A DNA stretch of 64,000 nt, from contig JAPJBO010000049.1 in assembly GCA_030068145.1 (NCBI GenBank), positions 434,001 to 498,000 on the forward strand, written 5' to 3'. How positions within the stretch are numbered: the first letter of the stretch is position 1; each line of letters opens with the position of its first letter. Below the pieces are notes generated by a model. The model did no database searches and was not told the origin of the DNA. It was given only the letters and a program-made list of their open reading frames with translations. This DNA comes from Diplonema papillatum. Lineage: Eukaryota > Euglenozoa > Diplonemea > Diplonemida > Diplonemidae. Below, in pieces: positions 49,741 through 60,114 of this stretch. The translations under genes were made by a program, and so were the position numbers.

Positions 49741-50113
49741 TCAAGTACCATGCTCTTCTTCTCCTCTTCGTCACGGTCCTCGTCTTCATTCTCATCATCA
49801 TCATCCTTGTCGCTGGCACCTTGCTTTACCCCAGGGATGGGGACATCATCCTTGATCGAGCTCCAAACCTGGTCATGTTTCTCATCGCGCTTCCTCAAGG
49901 CAGCACCTATCTCTTCCGGTACTCAACTATTTCCGTGCTGTTCACTGTTACGAACTTAACGCTGAAGACGATAGCGAATTCAGAGATCTCCCCCCAAGCG
50001 CCGTGCGTACACGTGTGCAAGTGGAGCCACTGTGCTGGCCGCCGTGCACCCAAATGCACGAAGTAGCGACCATGACAATGTATGTAGTCACCACGTCTTC
50101 TCCGCGTTGCCAC
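49741..50113 (-). pseudogene. Two overlapping coding-like frames, acidic C-terminus
   Basis: A frame from 50113 to 49907 (including GAWGEISEFAIVFSVKF) stops at TAG, while a second frame, one base back, runs from about 49925 to 49741 with KRDEKHDQVWSSIKDDVPIP and then an Asp/Glu-rich tail ending KSMVLDST. A single-base change near 49918 would join them. I do not recognise the product. It abuts the edge of the composite region. Confidence 0.4.
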
Positions 50114-50119
50114 TACGGA

Positions 50120-51280
50120 TAGTTAACCCTTCCCCGCGTGAAGCGTTTCAAGGGTCAACCCTTCCTTCAAAAAGAGACGACTGCATCATCCGGGGCCTGT
50201 GGAGATGGTCAACAGGATCGTCAATGTGTCACCACTTCAAATCTCTGCATCCGGGTCCCCCCCTCGATCCCCTCCCGTTGTCACACACCACACACGAAGC
50301 TTCACCTCACAAGCACCAAAGGTCGAAAGACAACAAAAATCTGCACCCTGCCCATACAGAAACCTGATGACGTTGGACTCCAGTGGTCCCCCCTCCGATG
50401 TATTGTCGGTCTATGCCTCAGCAAGTTGTCAGATTGGGGGTTTCTTCCCACTTTGCGTGCATGGGTGCTGAGGGCTGAATGTGCTGATGTGGCTGAAAAC
50501 CTCGATTTCTCACGAAAAGACACAAAAAATGGGCATGTCCTTGGCAGTGTGCACCTGTTTTGCAAGATTGGAGTATTTGGGACATGTAAGGGGCACACGG
50601 GGGCTCTATCCTCGTTACTTGATAGGGTTTTCACCTTTTTCACCAAAACGTGCATTATAAACGACAGGACTCATATTACTACTGAAAGACTTATTACTAC
50701 TGAAGAGTACTTACTACTGCAGTAGTAAGAATGGCTACTGCGATTTTTACTGTTTCGTACAGTGACAACTGCATTTTGTGAAGGAATCCCTTTACAAGGC
50801 GTACTTTTTCTCCACAAAAGTGGACCCATTCACTTGTAAGCATGACTACCAGAACTTAGCTTCGCCCGAACTTAGCATCACTCGAACTTAACGTCGCCCG
50901 AACAACTACTGTTTCCCGAACTCTGACTGCTGCCTCCAGTCTCGCCCCGCGCAGCCGTACTTTTATTTTTTTACTTGTTAGTTGTCGACAACTTGTTTGT
51001 GTTGAGGTGTCATTCAGATGTAAAGTCAAGTGCAAGTACCATGAAGGCAGGCGAGCGGTGGCTGCTAAGCAGCGGCGGAAAGGAGTTCTGCACACCTTTT
51101 CATTTTGGTTGGAATGCGCCAATCCTATAATCAATTTGCCTAATGTCCGATCAAGGTTCGTCAGCAGCTCGACGCTTTTTCGAGAATGCAATCGCTGCGT
51201 GTGTGGTGTGCAGGTCGGAATGCAATGAATGTTAGTAGCGACGGTATTTTGAGATTTTCTTTCCAGCGTTATTTGTGGTA
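50120..51280. other. No supported gene
   Basis: Short ORFs only. TTATTACTACTGAA words repeat at 50675-50720, and CCCGAACTTA words at 50865-50920. Confidence 0.45.
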
Positions 51281-51292
51281 TTTCTTTCGTTA

Positions 51293-51450
51293 CCATGGTG
51301 TTTTGCCGAGACGCCTCCAAAAGCCGGTCGCTTTCCGACCGAATCTCGCTCGGCTGCTTCGAGTGCCCGTGTTCCGCGGCTTCCAGCTTGGCGAGGCTGG
51401 TCTTCGAAGCTGTTCGCGGTTGCCCTGTGGGTCGTCCGGCGCTCCGCGAC
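51293..51450 (-). CDS. Possible exon, unrecognised
   Basis: One minus frame reads smoothly (ASKTSLAKLEAAEHGHSKQP, then SEIRSESDRLLEASRQNTM) up to a donor-like ATG|GTAACG at about 51293. It may be the next exon of the gene at 52715-53339, across the minisatellite, but I could not match phase. Confidence 0.3.
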
Positions 51451-51463
51451 GTGAAAACGAGAG

Positions 51464-52700
51464 TCTTACAACAAAGAGAACAGGTGTTGCTGGACGGTAA
51501 CATGCGAAAGAGAGAGTCTTACAACAAAGAGAACAGGTGTTGCTGGACGGTAACATGCGAAAGAGAGAGTCTTACAACAAAGAGAACAGGTGTTGCTGGA
51601 CGTTAACATGCGAAAGAGAGAGTCTTACAACAAAGAGAACAGGTGTTGCTGGACGTTAACATGCGAAAGAGAGAGTCTTACAACAAAGAGAACAGGTGTT
51701 GCTGGACGTTAACATGCGAAAGAGAGAGTCTTACAACAAAGAGAACAGGTGTTGCTGGACGTTAACATGCGAAAGAGAGAGTCTTACAACAAAGAGAACA
51801 GGTGTTGCTGGACGTTAACATGCGAAAGAGAGAGTCTTACAACAAAGAGAACAGGTGTTGCTGGACGTTAACATGCGAAAGAGAGAGTCTTACAACAAAG
51901 AGAACAGGTGTTGCTGGACGTTAACATGCGAAAGAGAGAGTCTTACAACAAAGAGAACAGGTGTTGCTGGACGTTAACATGCGAAAGAGAGAGTCTTACA
52001 ACAAAGAGAACAGGTGTTGCTGGACGTTAACATGCGAAAGAGAGAGTCTTACAACAAAGAGAACAGGTGTTGCTGGACGTTAACATGCGAAAGAGAGAGT
52101 CTTACAACAAAGAGAACAGGTGTTGCTGGACGTTAACATGCGAAAGAGAGAGTCTTACAACAAAGATGTCTTCTTTTCCGCTCTGTTTTTCACTGAAGAG
52201 CCCGGCTTTTCCTGGCGCTTTTTATACAGTGTTTCCACTAGCCACCACTCGCAATCCCCGCGGGCTATCACCTTGTGCCCTGGCTCGCAGAATGCCACGG
52301 ATCAAAGAAAGGAAAAGTTTAAAAGAGTAATTGAACGAAAGGCCGCACAATATTGCCGCAGGCAGTGCTCCGGCTCGATTGACTAGCTTGTAGATCTTCT
52401 TGTTTCCAGCTTAACAGCGAAAAAAACTGCTTGCTTCCATTTTTACTACGAACAATCCTACGGCGTTACAGGTTGCTAAGACTTAGGCAGCGTGTTTTTG
52501 GTTGGTCATCCCTGCCTTGAACATGATAAAAACAAGTGGGAAAACGCTCAACGGCACAAACAATCAAAAGGGCAGAACTGCTTAGATGGCATCAGAACAG
52601 GTGTTGCTGGACGTTAACATGCGAAAGAGAGAGTCTTACAACAAAGAGAACAGGTGTTGCTGGACGTTAACATGCGAAAGAGAGAGTCTTACAACAAAGA
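51464..52700. repeat. 53-bp minisatellite in two blocks
   Basis: About 13 units at 51464-52170 and two more at 52595-52700, with TTAACATGCGAAAGAGAGAG as core. The 420 bp between blocks is unique. The last unit ends about 10 bp from the donor of the exon at 52715-53339, so the array is intronic. Confidence 0.95.
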
Positions 52701-52714
52701 GAACAGAGAGAAAC

Positions 52715-53339
52715 CTCGGTGAACACGCCGGAACTGACGAGGGTCGTGAAAATCTCTTCATAGTACTCGTCGAAAATGCTGATCGCGGCATCGAACGCCC
52801 TCATCTTGTCGACCTTCGCTCTTTGCGTTTCGTATCCAGTCCGGGGGATAAGCCCGGGGGTGGCCATGGCTCTCGCGGCCGTCAACGACACGCTGTTGGA
52901 GAGGCTCACAGAACTTTTCCACGTGTTCCACAGCCGCAGAGCCAGATCCGGATGCCTGTTGCAGGTGTGGAGAGGGTGGGCAATCTTTTGAAACCCGACG
53001 CACCGATACTCTCGGTACCAAGTGCCAGTGTGCATGCAATCAAAAAAGAGGGCGTGAGCCAATGAGTGAGGGGGGCTGTCATACCTCCATTTGCTGCACA
53101 ACTCGAAAAACGCAGTCATGGTTAGCGGGCACATGGCTGCTGGTAGATCTTTGAGATAGGCGCCCAAGTCCTCTATGTATCTGCTAGACGACTGGTTGTG
53201 GGTTGCATTGTTACTGCCATGCTTGATCAAATACGCAATCTGTTCGTCTTTCAGTTGCCGTCCGGTTTCCTTCATGTCAATCAATGTCGACAGTCCATCC
53301 AGGAACCCGGGTGATTTTGCAACCAACTCAATGTTGTGC
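52715..53339 (-). CDS. Internal exon of an unrecognised gene
   Basis: A 625-bp open exon bounded by a GCCACAG acceptor and a GAG|GTTTCT donor encodes 208 residues with even composition. It begins HNIELVAKSPGFLDGLSTLI and includes FDAAISIFDEYYEEIFTTLV. Helical pairs suggest a helical-repeat protein, possibly PPR-like, as in many organelle RNA factors, but no motif is decisive. Neighbouring exons are not secured: a candidate lies across the minisatellite at 51293-51450, and the upstream side meets AGCTTCGGCGCC micro-repeats at 53457-53545. Confidence 0.55.
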
Positions 53340-53456
53340 CTGTGGCAATCGAACTGAACTAACCTGTGAATGGATGGATTAGGTGTCGAAGCTCCAGAAG
53401 ATGTGAAACCGGGGACTTGCCTCGAGGCTTTTCGTGTTATTCTGCAGATGCTTTGA

Positions 53457-53545
53457 GCTTCGGCGCCTATGCTAAGCTTCGGCGCTAAGCTTCGGCGCCT
53501 AAGCTTCGGCGCCTATTATTATTTGCTAAGCTTCGGCGCCGATGA
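53457..53545. repeat. AGCTTCGGCGCC micro-repeat
   Basis: Five imperfect units with inserted TATTATT. The left flank (TTTTCGTGTTATTCTGCAGA) is shared with 32672-32704, near the end of the 102-bp minisatellite. Confidence 0.85.
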
Positions 53546-54218
53546 AATGAACGTGCACAAGTGGGGGTGGTCCATCGGGGGGTGAGTGGGACGGAAGGGT
53601 CCTCCGCAGCACGCCGCCAGCGGCGCCGCGCGATCGATCGTTGGCGAGTCTCCTGGGCCGGAGGATTCCTCGCTCGTCTCCCCGCGCTTGCGTCGGAGCC
53701 CGCGTCGGGGCGCTGCCGGTGCCGGTTGCGGTCCTGCCGGAGGCGCAGGTTCCTCTCGGCGTCGTTTGGTCGGTCTCCCGCCCGGTGGTGACCACTCCCG
53801 CAGCACACGGAGGCATTGGCGCAGCCGCCGCAACGCATCAGGTGGTGCACTCCATATCAATTTATTCTTCTCGTATCGCGCGGCGCCCTCATCTGGATTG
53901 TCAGACCTCATGGGATCAGTTGGTAGAAGCATACCATGTACCGTACGCCACATTTGATTCGATGGTGCGGCGGTACGGGTTGTGTCCTCCTTGAGACGTT
54001 TCCGTCAGCGTCGGGAACTTCAGCTCACGCCTGCGTACGCCCTTCGTATGCTCTTCCTGAGGTTCGATTAACTTCTCGCCCTCTACGTACTCGAGTGCGT
54101 CGATCAGCGAGGGTTCTTCCCAAAGTGACTCGGGTTCCGGGCCTAGCAGCACATCCTCGTTGAACTCTGCTACTGGCGCCTTCTGCGCGAAAACATCGCG
54201 TGCGGCCAAGACCTCAAT
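53519..54218 (-). CDS. 3' part of an unrecognised gene, two exons
   Basis: An exon starting at 54218 (acceptor CACACGCAG) encodes an acidic stretch including LLGPEPESLWEEPSLIDALE. A donor in phase 1 at 53942 and an acceptor at 53893 (ACAATCCAG) would excise only 49 bp and give the smooth join NVAY-D-EGAARYEKNKLIW. The C-terminal frame (SAPPDALRRLRQCLRVLREW, then Pro/Arg-rich) continues to a stop at 53519. The first exon or exons are missing. The product is unknown; the basic-acidic, disordered tail would fit a nuclear protein. The short intron is the weakest part of the model. Confidence 0.45.
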
Positions 54219-54563
54219 CTGCGTGTGAATATATGTGTTAAAGTTCGTGGCTTAAAGTGGGCAACGTCTGAAGCGAAGTAGAGCCCACTTGGGTGTGTGG
54301 TTTAGTTCAGAGCTTAGCTGCTCGAGGTTTTCGGCCCCGCGCAACAGCTGAATGCCTTTACACAGGCAGCACATCCCACCCGAGGGTGCGGCAAGCCCTC
54401 TCTGTGCAAAAAGCTTGCTCGGCGGTGCCACCTGGTTTCCAGCTAAGACTTAGCCTAAGTATTACAGGGGTAGTGGGTGAGTTCTCCAAAATATCGCCAA
54501 ACCCCAGCTGTTTCCGGTTTTTCCTGAAGCGAGATTCTGGACAAGAAGAATGAGCGGATCTGT

Positions 54564-57500
54564 TCAAGTAAGACGATGAAGAGCTCGCCGAGGTGGAAAC
54601 CCCTCATTATTTGTGGAAACAGGTGGACCAGTTTGCTGGGCATCAGCGTACTGCTGGTGTTCAGAAGGCTTGGATAAATTCTTCGCCAAGACCTGTGCTC
54701 ATATGAACGGTGGTAATGGTGCCTTGGGAACGTGTCAGCTAGACTTTGGCGGACAATGTGGGCGCATGGGTCTCGGGCCTTATTTCTTATAGTTTGCCGT
54801 GCCGCCACGTGTCCGCCACCGGACAAAAAGGGGGGGATTGCAAGAACGTGCTTGGGATGGGTATGTGCTCAACACCGCACTGGTCCCGTCTGCGCCGTGT
54901 TTCGGTCCGTTAAGCCACGGACACATAAGGCGGACCACCATCAGCGCGGAACCTGAGTGTCTGCAGACAGGACAGCGGTGCGAGTCTGGTTTGTCAGGCG
55001 GCAGTTCGTAGCTCGTCACAGGTGCTTATACAAAAAGACTTGGTGCAACTCGTACCTCTTCGGCTTTCTCGACGTTGCCAAGCTTGCAGAATGCGATGAT
55101 GATGCGTCGGTAGTGCTTATACAAACAAAAGATCCTCCAAAAACATACAATAGTTCTGCTCCGCGGAGCGACTCGCATGGGTGCGTCTTCTTCGGCGGCG
55201 AACTCAACTTCACGATCGGTCTTCTTCCAGCCCAGCACCTCGGCAGCGGCCGGCTGCTGGCTTTGAGACGGGGAGGCCTGCGCTGCCGCGAGTTTAGCAC
55301 GTGCCTCCTCTGCCAGTTGATTCCTGTGCTGTGTGACTCGCTCGGACACGTTCCCCACAGTGGCGGCGTCCAGCCGCTGACGATCCTTCTCTCCGTCTGC
55401 ATCTTGCAACTCGGTGTCTCGTTCTGTTTCAGAGTGTAAGTTTACTTAGACCATTGTCGTAAAGGTTCCTTTAAGGTGTCGTATCTGCGGTAGTGGCAGT
55501 ACGTGTGCTTGTGCGTGTGTCTTTGTTGCCTATTGCCGATTCGACTCATTTTAGAGTGCATCATACTTGTACCCCGCCTTAAAAAAAGCGGGATCCCCGC
55601 TTTTTTTCTTTTTTTCCCAAATTTGGAAAAAGCGGGGAAAAGGCGGGGGAAAAGCGGGGGAAGAGCGGGGAAAACGCGGGGGGAAAGCGGGCAAAAGCCG
55701 GGAAAAAGCGGGCAAAGCGGGGAAAAAGCGGGGAAAAAGCAGGGGAAAAAGCGGGGAAAAAAGCGGGTAATTCAATACTCGCCTACCGCATCGTCACACT
55801 CTCCCGCCGAGTTTCGGAGCCAAACACTGCGTGATGTCGCCGTTGATGAGGAGTTTGCCCTGAGCGAGAGCTCGTTCGGGGTCAGCCTCGTACTCAGGGT
55901 TGAAACCCCCGAGCGACCCCAGTTACAAGCAGGGCATGTATTCAGAATGCCCGTGCGCAGCTGCGGAAGGCGCAGCCGAAGTCGCTTCGGTTTCAAAGTC
56001 GTCAACTGTCGCTGCCAGCCGAAGGAACGGCTTTCGGGGCGACTCTGCCTTGCTTCCCGTTTTCACACTTCTTCGGGGCGACCTTCTTGGCCACGGGGGA
56101 AAGGTTGCGTGTGCGTCGCCGACCCCCCCAGTTCGGGAAAAGGGGTCATGCCCAATATAGGAAAGGGGGTCCGGGCCCGTCCGAACCGATGTCCCCGGCA
56201 CCGCGCTTGGTCTGTGCAGGCATCTCTTTTTCGGAAGCATGCCTGATCTACGACCCGAGGACCTCCGAGCCTCCCCGACAGGTGTGGACGACCTGTTCGC
56301 CCATATTCGTCCAGAATTGTGTAGTCTGATCCCCCGCTTTTTCCCCGCGTTTCCCCCGCTTTTTAAAAAAGCGGGGGAAAAGCGGGGAAAATCTCCGCTT
56401 TTCCCCCGCTTTTTCCCCCGCTTTTTTTTAAGGCGGGGTACAAGTATGCTTCATACAGAAAAAAGACAGGCGCTTCGTTTTGTTTGTGCGTGCCGGTTGA
56501 TCGTTTTCCCACTTCTTGGATTTGCATTTCATGTTCATGTTAGGAATTCTGATGCCCCAAAACACGCTGCTTACGTCTTTTTAGCCTGCACACCACATTG
56601 AAGGGCGATCCCGCAAGGTTGTTTAGTGCTAAAATACTCGAGGGACTGCCTTGTGCTCATTTCTACGGAGGCTAGAGGGGGAGGAAACAATACAACTACG
56701 AAGTGGGTCGTTTGTGCTGAACGCTTACGCCCATCACTAAACCCAGATTTGCCTGTGTTTCGTGTGGGCTACAGCACATTTACCTCCTTTGAGATTTGTG
56801 ATATTGTTGCGATAGTGGGGAGTCATCGGCATGCCGATGAGGACCACACTAGTCTCCTCAAGTATTTCCTACAAAGCAGGTGCTTCTTACAGAAGAAGAA
56901 GAAAGAAAGAAGAAAGAAAAAGGCCGCTCCTGGTCCAGGAACGTGACGGTCAACCACAGCTTGCAAAGCTTGAGTCGGAGGCAGCACAGGTGCCGCAACC
57001 CCGTCCGCTCTGCCCTGTGGCTGACCGTCTCGACGAGCTTGTGTTCAGCGCGAGCGCCAAGCCCCAAGGTGCACCAAGCCTCGATGCTTTAGTTTGGGAA
57101 ATCGGTAGCCACTTGACCCCTAGGCCCGTGGCTCTGCAGTACCGCCGAACACGTGAAGCTTGGCTCCCGTGTAGCAGGCTTTCCCTGGTGGTTTTTACAA
57201 CAAAAAGAATAAAAAGACACACGTTGGGCGCGCTTGGTCATGCTCTCCGTTGCGGACCGGTGGTGCTCCAGCCTTTCGCTGCGCTCGCGCTCGCGCTGCT
57301 GCAGCTCGAGCTCCTTGACCCGCTTTTGCTCCTCGAGGCGCCGGACGCGGTCCTCTTCGGCGCGCTTCCGCTTCTCGACGGCTTCCACCGCCTTGCGCTC
57401 GGACTCCTTCCAAATGCTCTCCAGCGCCGCCCTCCGGCGCTGCTCGCGCTCCGCCAGCTGCCTCTGGTTCTGCTGCGACACGCCGAACCGGGCCGCGAGC

Positions 57501-57697
57501 CGCATCAGCGGCATCACAGCCGGCGGCGCCTCCAGCGCCGCGGCGCCGACCTGCGGCCATGCGCTGAGCGGCACTTCGTCGTCCGCGGAAGCCTGCATCC
57601 TGGACACCGACTCCCACGCGTCCGGCTCCACGAAGCCCCGCCCGCGCACTTGCGGTGCCGTCGCCCCCGCCATACATCGCTTCTGAAGCCGAGGCAT
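54564..57697 (-). CDS. Coiled-coil protein, three exons, unrecognised
   Basis: Exon 1 (57697-57223), exon 2 (55423-55149) and exon 3 (54692-54564) join exactly in phase: exon 1 ends one base into a Gln codon that exon 2 completes, and exon 2 to 3 is phase 0. Donors are GTGTGT and GTATGT; acceptors are AAACAG and GCACAG. The product has 292 residues (284 from the second Met). Residues about 90-190 form a long charged helix (ERKAVEAVEKRKRAEEDRVR, LELQQRERERSERLEHH), exon 2 adds more helix then an Ala/Gln-rich stretch, and exon 3 is polar, ending RALHRLT. I know no family; a nuclear or cytoskeletal scaffold is possible. Intron 1 (1799 bp) stacks D, C, F and a TIR element; intron 2 holds AB and a scrap of the PPR gene. 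Its 5' end is echoed at 60.1-61.1 kb. Confidence 0.72.
54835..55021. repeat. Truncated repeat AB
   Basis: First half of AB plus about 20 bp of the second half, cut off where the captured PPR fragment starts. It lies in intron 2 of the coiled-coil gene. Confidence 0.85.
55022..55111 (-). pseudogene. Captured fragment of PPR exon 1
   Basis: About 60 coding bases plus the donor and first intron bases of the PPR gene at 40072-40133 occur here unchanged (including GCATTCTGCAAGCTTGGCAA), in the intron of a different gene 15 kb away. The fragment is bounded on both sides by GTGCTTATACAAA, the terminal word of repeat C that also borders the real exon. No acceptor precedes it, so it should not be spliced in. 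Confidence 0.88.
55564..56446. mobile_element. 883-bp TIR element with GCGGGG-rich arms
   Basis: Both ends begin TACTTGTACCCCGCCTTAAA and continue as 110-210 bp of AAAAAGCGGGG-type repeats in inverse orientation. Flanks TGCATCA (55557-55563) and TGCTTCA (56447-56453) look like a 7-bp target duplication with one mismatch. The interior (55790-56330) carries a minus frame with VAKKVAPKKCENGKQGR that resembles a host C-terminus, so it may have captured gene sequence. It sits in intron 1 of the coiled-coil gene. Confidence 0.68.
56455..57200. repeat. Stack of repeats F, C and inverted D
   Basis: F at 56455-56620 (plus), C at 56628-56885 (plus) and D at 56915-57200 (minus) lie almost edge to edge and, with the TIR element, make up nearly all of intron 1 of the coiled-coil gene. 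Confidence 0.85.
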
Positions 57698-58012
57698 CCT
57701 GAACCTCGGCTTCTCTCACCGTTGGTTCACCGCTCCAAGAATGACTTGCTTTTGTGCGGTTTGACCTGTACGCGTTCTTCCTTCGTCCTCTGGTTCCTAC
57801 GGTTATTTTCTGATTTGCTCTATTTCTCTATTTTCGAAAGCGTGGAGTTGGATAAGGAGAGGAACCCCTGGATGGAATTAAATGGTTCTCTCGATGTTGG
57901 TCTGGAAAGATGAGCCAATTCACCCACCCCCTGATCGAGCGTAATCGACTGTAATATTTTGGGTTAGAATGCAAAGAATCTGTGGCGATAATCTGCATCG
58001 CCGACGGCGCGG

Positions 58013-58267
58013 TTATCTCTTCGCACGTGAAGTGTCATGCTTTCGCCTCTTTAGCTCGTCTTGATCGTCGCGCTCAGGCGCGCGTTTGGTGCTTCGCTTC
58101 TTCTTCGATTGTTCGTCGAGGTTCATCGGTTGCGCGTCGATTTCTGCTTTTTCTCGGCGCCTGGGCGATGGTCGTGGCGCATCGACGCGTCCTTTGCGTC
58201 TTTTCGGTACCGGCTCCGCCGCGGAGTCCGATTGCCGCTTCTTCGCTGGCGTTGATGCCGTCAGTGT
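58013..58267 (-). CDS. C-terminal exon of a basic nuclear-type protein
   Basis: About 80 codons before a TAA are Lys/Arg-rich with bipartite-type clusters (TPAKKRQSDSAAEPVPKRRK, PSPRRREK, SKKKRSTKRAPERDD). The 5' side runs into GTAATCGAGTGTAGT-type repeats that read as intron; GCATCAACGCCAG is a possible acceptor. The rest of the gene should lie at higher coordinates, but I could not find it. I recognise no family. Confidence 0.5.
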   Translation of the reverse strand, partial: TLTASTPAKKRQSDSAAEPVPKRRKGRVDAPRPSPRRREKAEIDAQPMNLDEQSKKKRSTKRAPERDDQDELKRRKHDTSRAKR

Positions 58268-58350
58268 AATATAGTGTAATCGAGTGTAGTAGAGTGTAAT
58301 CGAGTGTAGTAGAGTGTAGTAGAGTGTAGTCGAGCGTTGTAGAGTGTGAT
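58262..58350. repeat. GTAATCGAGTGTAGTAGA-type repeat
   Basis: Irregular tandem of TGTA(A/G)T(C/A)GAG words; related runs are at 57935-57955 and 59998-60055. Confidence 0.85.
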
Positions 58351-58477
58351 CGAAATTGACACTAGTATTTTGGGTTCGACCACTGGTGGACCCCTGGCTG
58401 GCCCATGAGCGACCATGTTGACCACTGTCTGGCCCAAGAAGTGCCAAGCACAAGCATACGAGGGACGGAAACCGCAG

Positions 58478-58628
58478 GTGTGGGCCTTCACCGTGGTGGA
58501 GCCAGGCTAGATTCGGGGTGGCGCCCTGGGAGGGACAGGGACGGGGGTAGTCACGCCTTAGTCCCAGGGCCTCTCCCCACCCATCTGTATGTGTTCTCCT
58601 GGTCATCGCTACCGCGCTGACCTTTCCC
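58478..58628 (+). repeat. Dispersed repeat E, copy 2
   Basis: Matches 23660-23822 with a short internal deletion. Confidence 0.85.
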
Positions 58629-58639
58629 TCAAAGCCCGC

Positions 58640-59120
58640 TGCCCACTGCCCTACAAGAGACATGCTTTGCACTCTCTGAATGCCCATTGACTGTGCTCCG
58701 CTTCAGCCGACTGCTTTGGAAGAGGTACTGTGCTCCGTTTGGTGCCGACTGCCCTGCCAGAGACGTGCTTGCAGACAGAGGTCGGCCGCCGCTACTTTGG
58801 TTTTCTCTCGCGTCTTCCCAGCTCCGCCACCTTCCCAGAGGCTTGGGGAGAGCCACGTGCTCCGGCTGTAAGGGACGAGACCGAGGTGCGACGCTGGCCC
58901 CGGTCGCAATCTGTATGTGCCGGCCCGGCCCGATTAGGCCTTTGGAGTACCGCGTGAATGGCGCGATTGGGCCCACGCGCATGCAGCCTGTCTGCTCGCA
59001 GTCACGCCGGCCGGCCCGCAACCGCAACCACATTCGCTTGTGCCCACACACCAGCTCTTCTTATCGAGCTAGCGATCCAGCTAAGGAGCACAACCGAGGA
59101 TCCGAGGCGGAATCATGCCC
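58640..59120. other. No gene seen
   Basis: GC-rich unique sequence with short ORFs. GACTGCCCT(G/A)C(C/A)AGAGACGTGCTT-type words repeat loosely at 58647 and 58748. Confidence 0.4.
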
Positions 59121-59126
59121 CACAGT

Positions 59127-59560
59127 GGCCGCACGAGAGCAGACAGCGATGAAGGCCGCAGGGACAGGGTGTGTCAGCCACAATAACGGCAGGTTCCTCC
59201 CGCAGACGCACTACCCATCGGAATGTGACAGCGCAAGTAGGCTCGATGGAAGCACGAAGTGAAGCAGGATAGACGAGCTACGGAGACGAGACGAGTCGTG
59301 TACCAGGGGCAGGCCGGGACGATGAACCGCATGAAGCCGAAGAAAAAGTTCAAGAACGAAGCAACACCACAAGCCACGTGCAGCCAAGCAGACCTCCCGG
59401 AACCTACGTGGGCAGTAACGAGGAGCCAACAGATGAGTGTCCACTGAACCCCCTTGTCAATACCCCCAACGACTATGGCACGAATTGCGCAATGCCAGAC
59501 GGTAGCGTCTGACAATGGCATGCGTGACATTGCAGTGCCTAAAGGTGAGATTAGCCTCCG
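59127..59560 (+). mobile_element. Degenerate copy of repeat H
   Basis: Aligns with 29971-30460 over its length (shared CGCACGAGAGCAGAC and AACCCCCTTGTCAATACC-type words), but stops and frameshifts interrupt the ORF. Confidence 0.7.
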
Positions 59561-59564
59561 TTTT

Positions 59565-59975
59565 CAACCGCCTTGTTGTCGCCAGGGAGATCGAACCCAC
59601 AAACAGAACCTTGACATCTTCGAGGACAGGGTGTCTGCCAAGCGCTTGCCCTATCGCCTGGAACTGCCCCGCAGGGAATGCCAAAAGGCTCGAGTATTAG
59701 CTGCGCTAAATTGCAAAGGTTGCTAATACGGGAAAACGGGTACCCGAGCCCCTATGCACTCGACAACCTGCTTCCACAAGTCAGTCCGAACTTCCTCGTC
59801 CCCTGCTGCACTGCCTGGCTACATCCTTTTTTCAGACGAATATGCTTCTTTTTGTTCGATATTCGATGATCGTGCTATCAGCATCTTTAGCCCCAGAAGA
59901 AGGCTCGATAATAGACACGTTGCATCGGCGAATCAGGATTGGCTGAGTGCTGTGTGTTTAATCAATTGTTACAGT
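59565..59975. other. No gene seen
   Basis: Short ORFs only, no recognisable repeat. Confidence 0.4.
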
Positions 59976-60092
59976 ACCCCCCCAATTCACCAAAAGCTGA
60001 TCGATTGTAATCGATCGTAATCGAGTGTAATCGACGCGTAATCGAGTGTAATCGAGCTCAAGTCGCTTTCAGGGGGGGGTAGGTGAATTGGC
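59976..60092. mobile_element. Small inverted-repeat element (MITE-like)
   Basis: CCCCCCCAATTCACC at 59981 is mirrored by GGGGGGGTAGGTGAATTGG at 60071, enclosing about 75 bp of GTAATCGA words. A related half-element (CCAATTCACCCACCCCC) is at 57914. Confidence 0.55.
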
Positions 60093-60114
60093 TCAAAAGA
60101 AATGGTTGAATCGT

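Noticed and set aside
55026..55409. In-frame fusion of coiled-coil exon 2 with the PPR scrap as a chimeric protein
   Set aside because: A strong donor at 55148 and a phase-matched exon 3 indicate the scrap is spliced out.
58262..60060. TGTAATCGAG runs as telomere-like repeats
   Set aside because: They are irregular, internal and short, with no long uniform tract.
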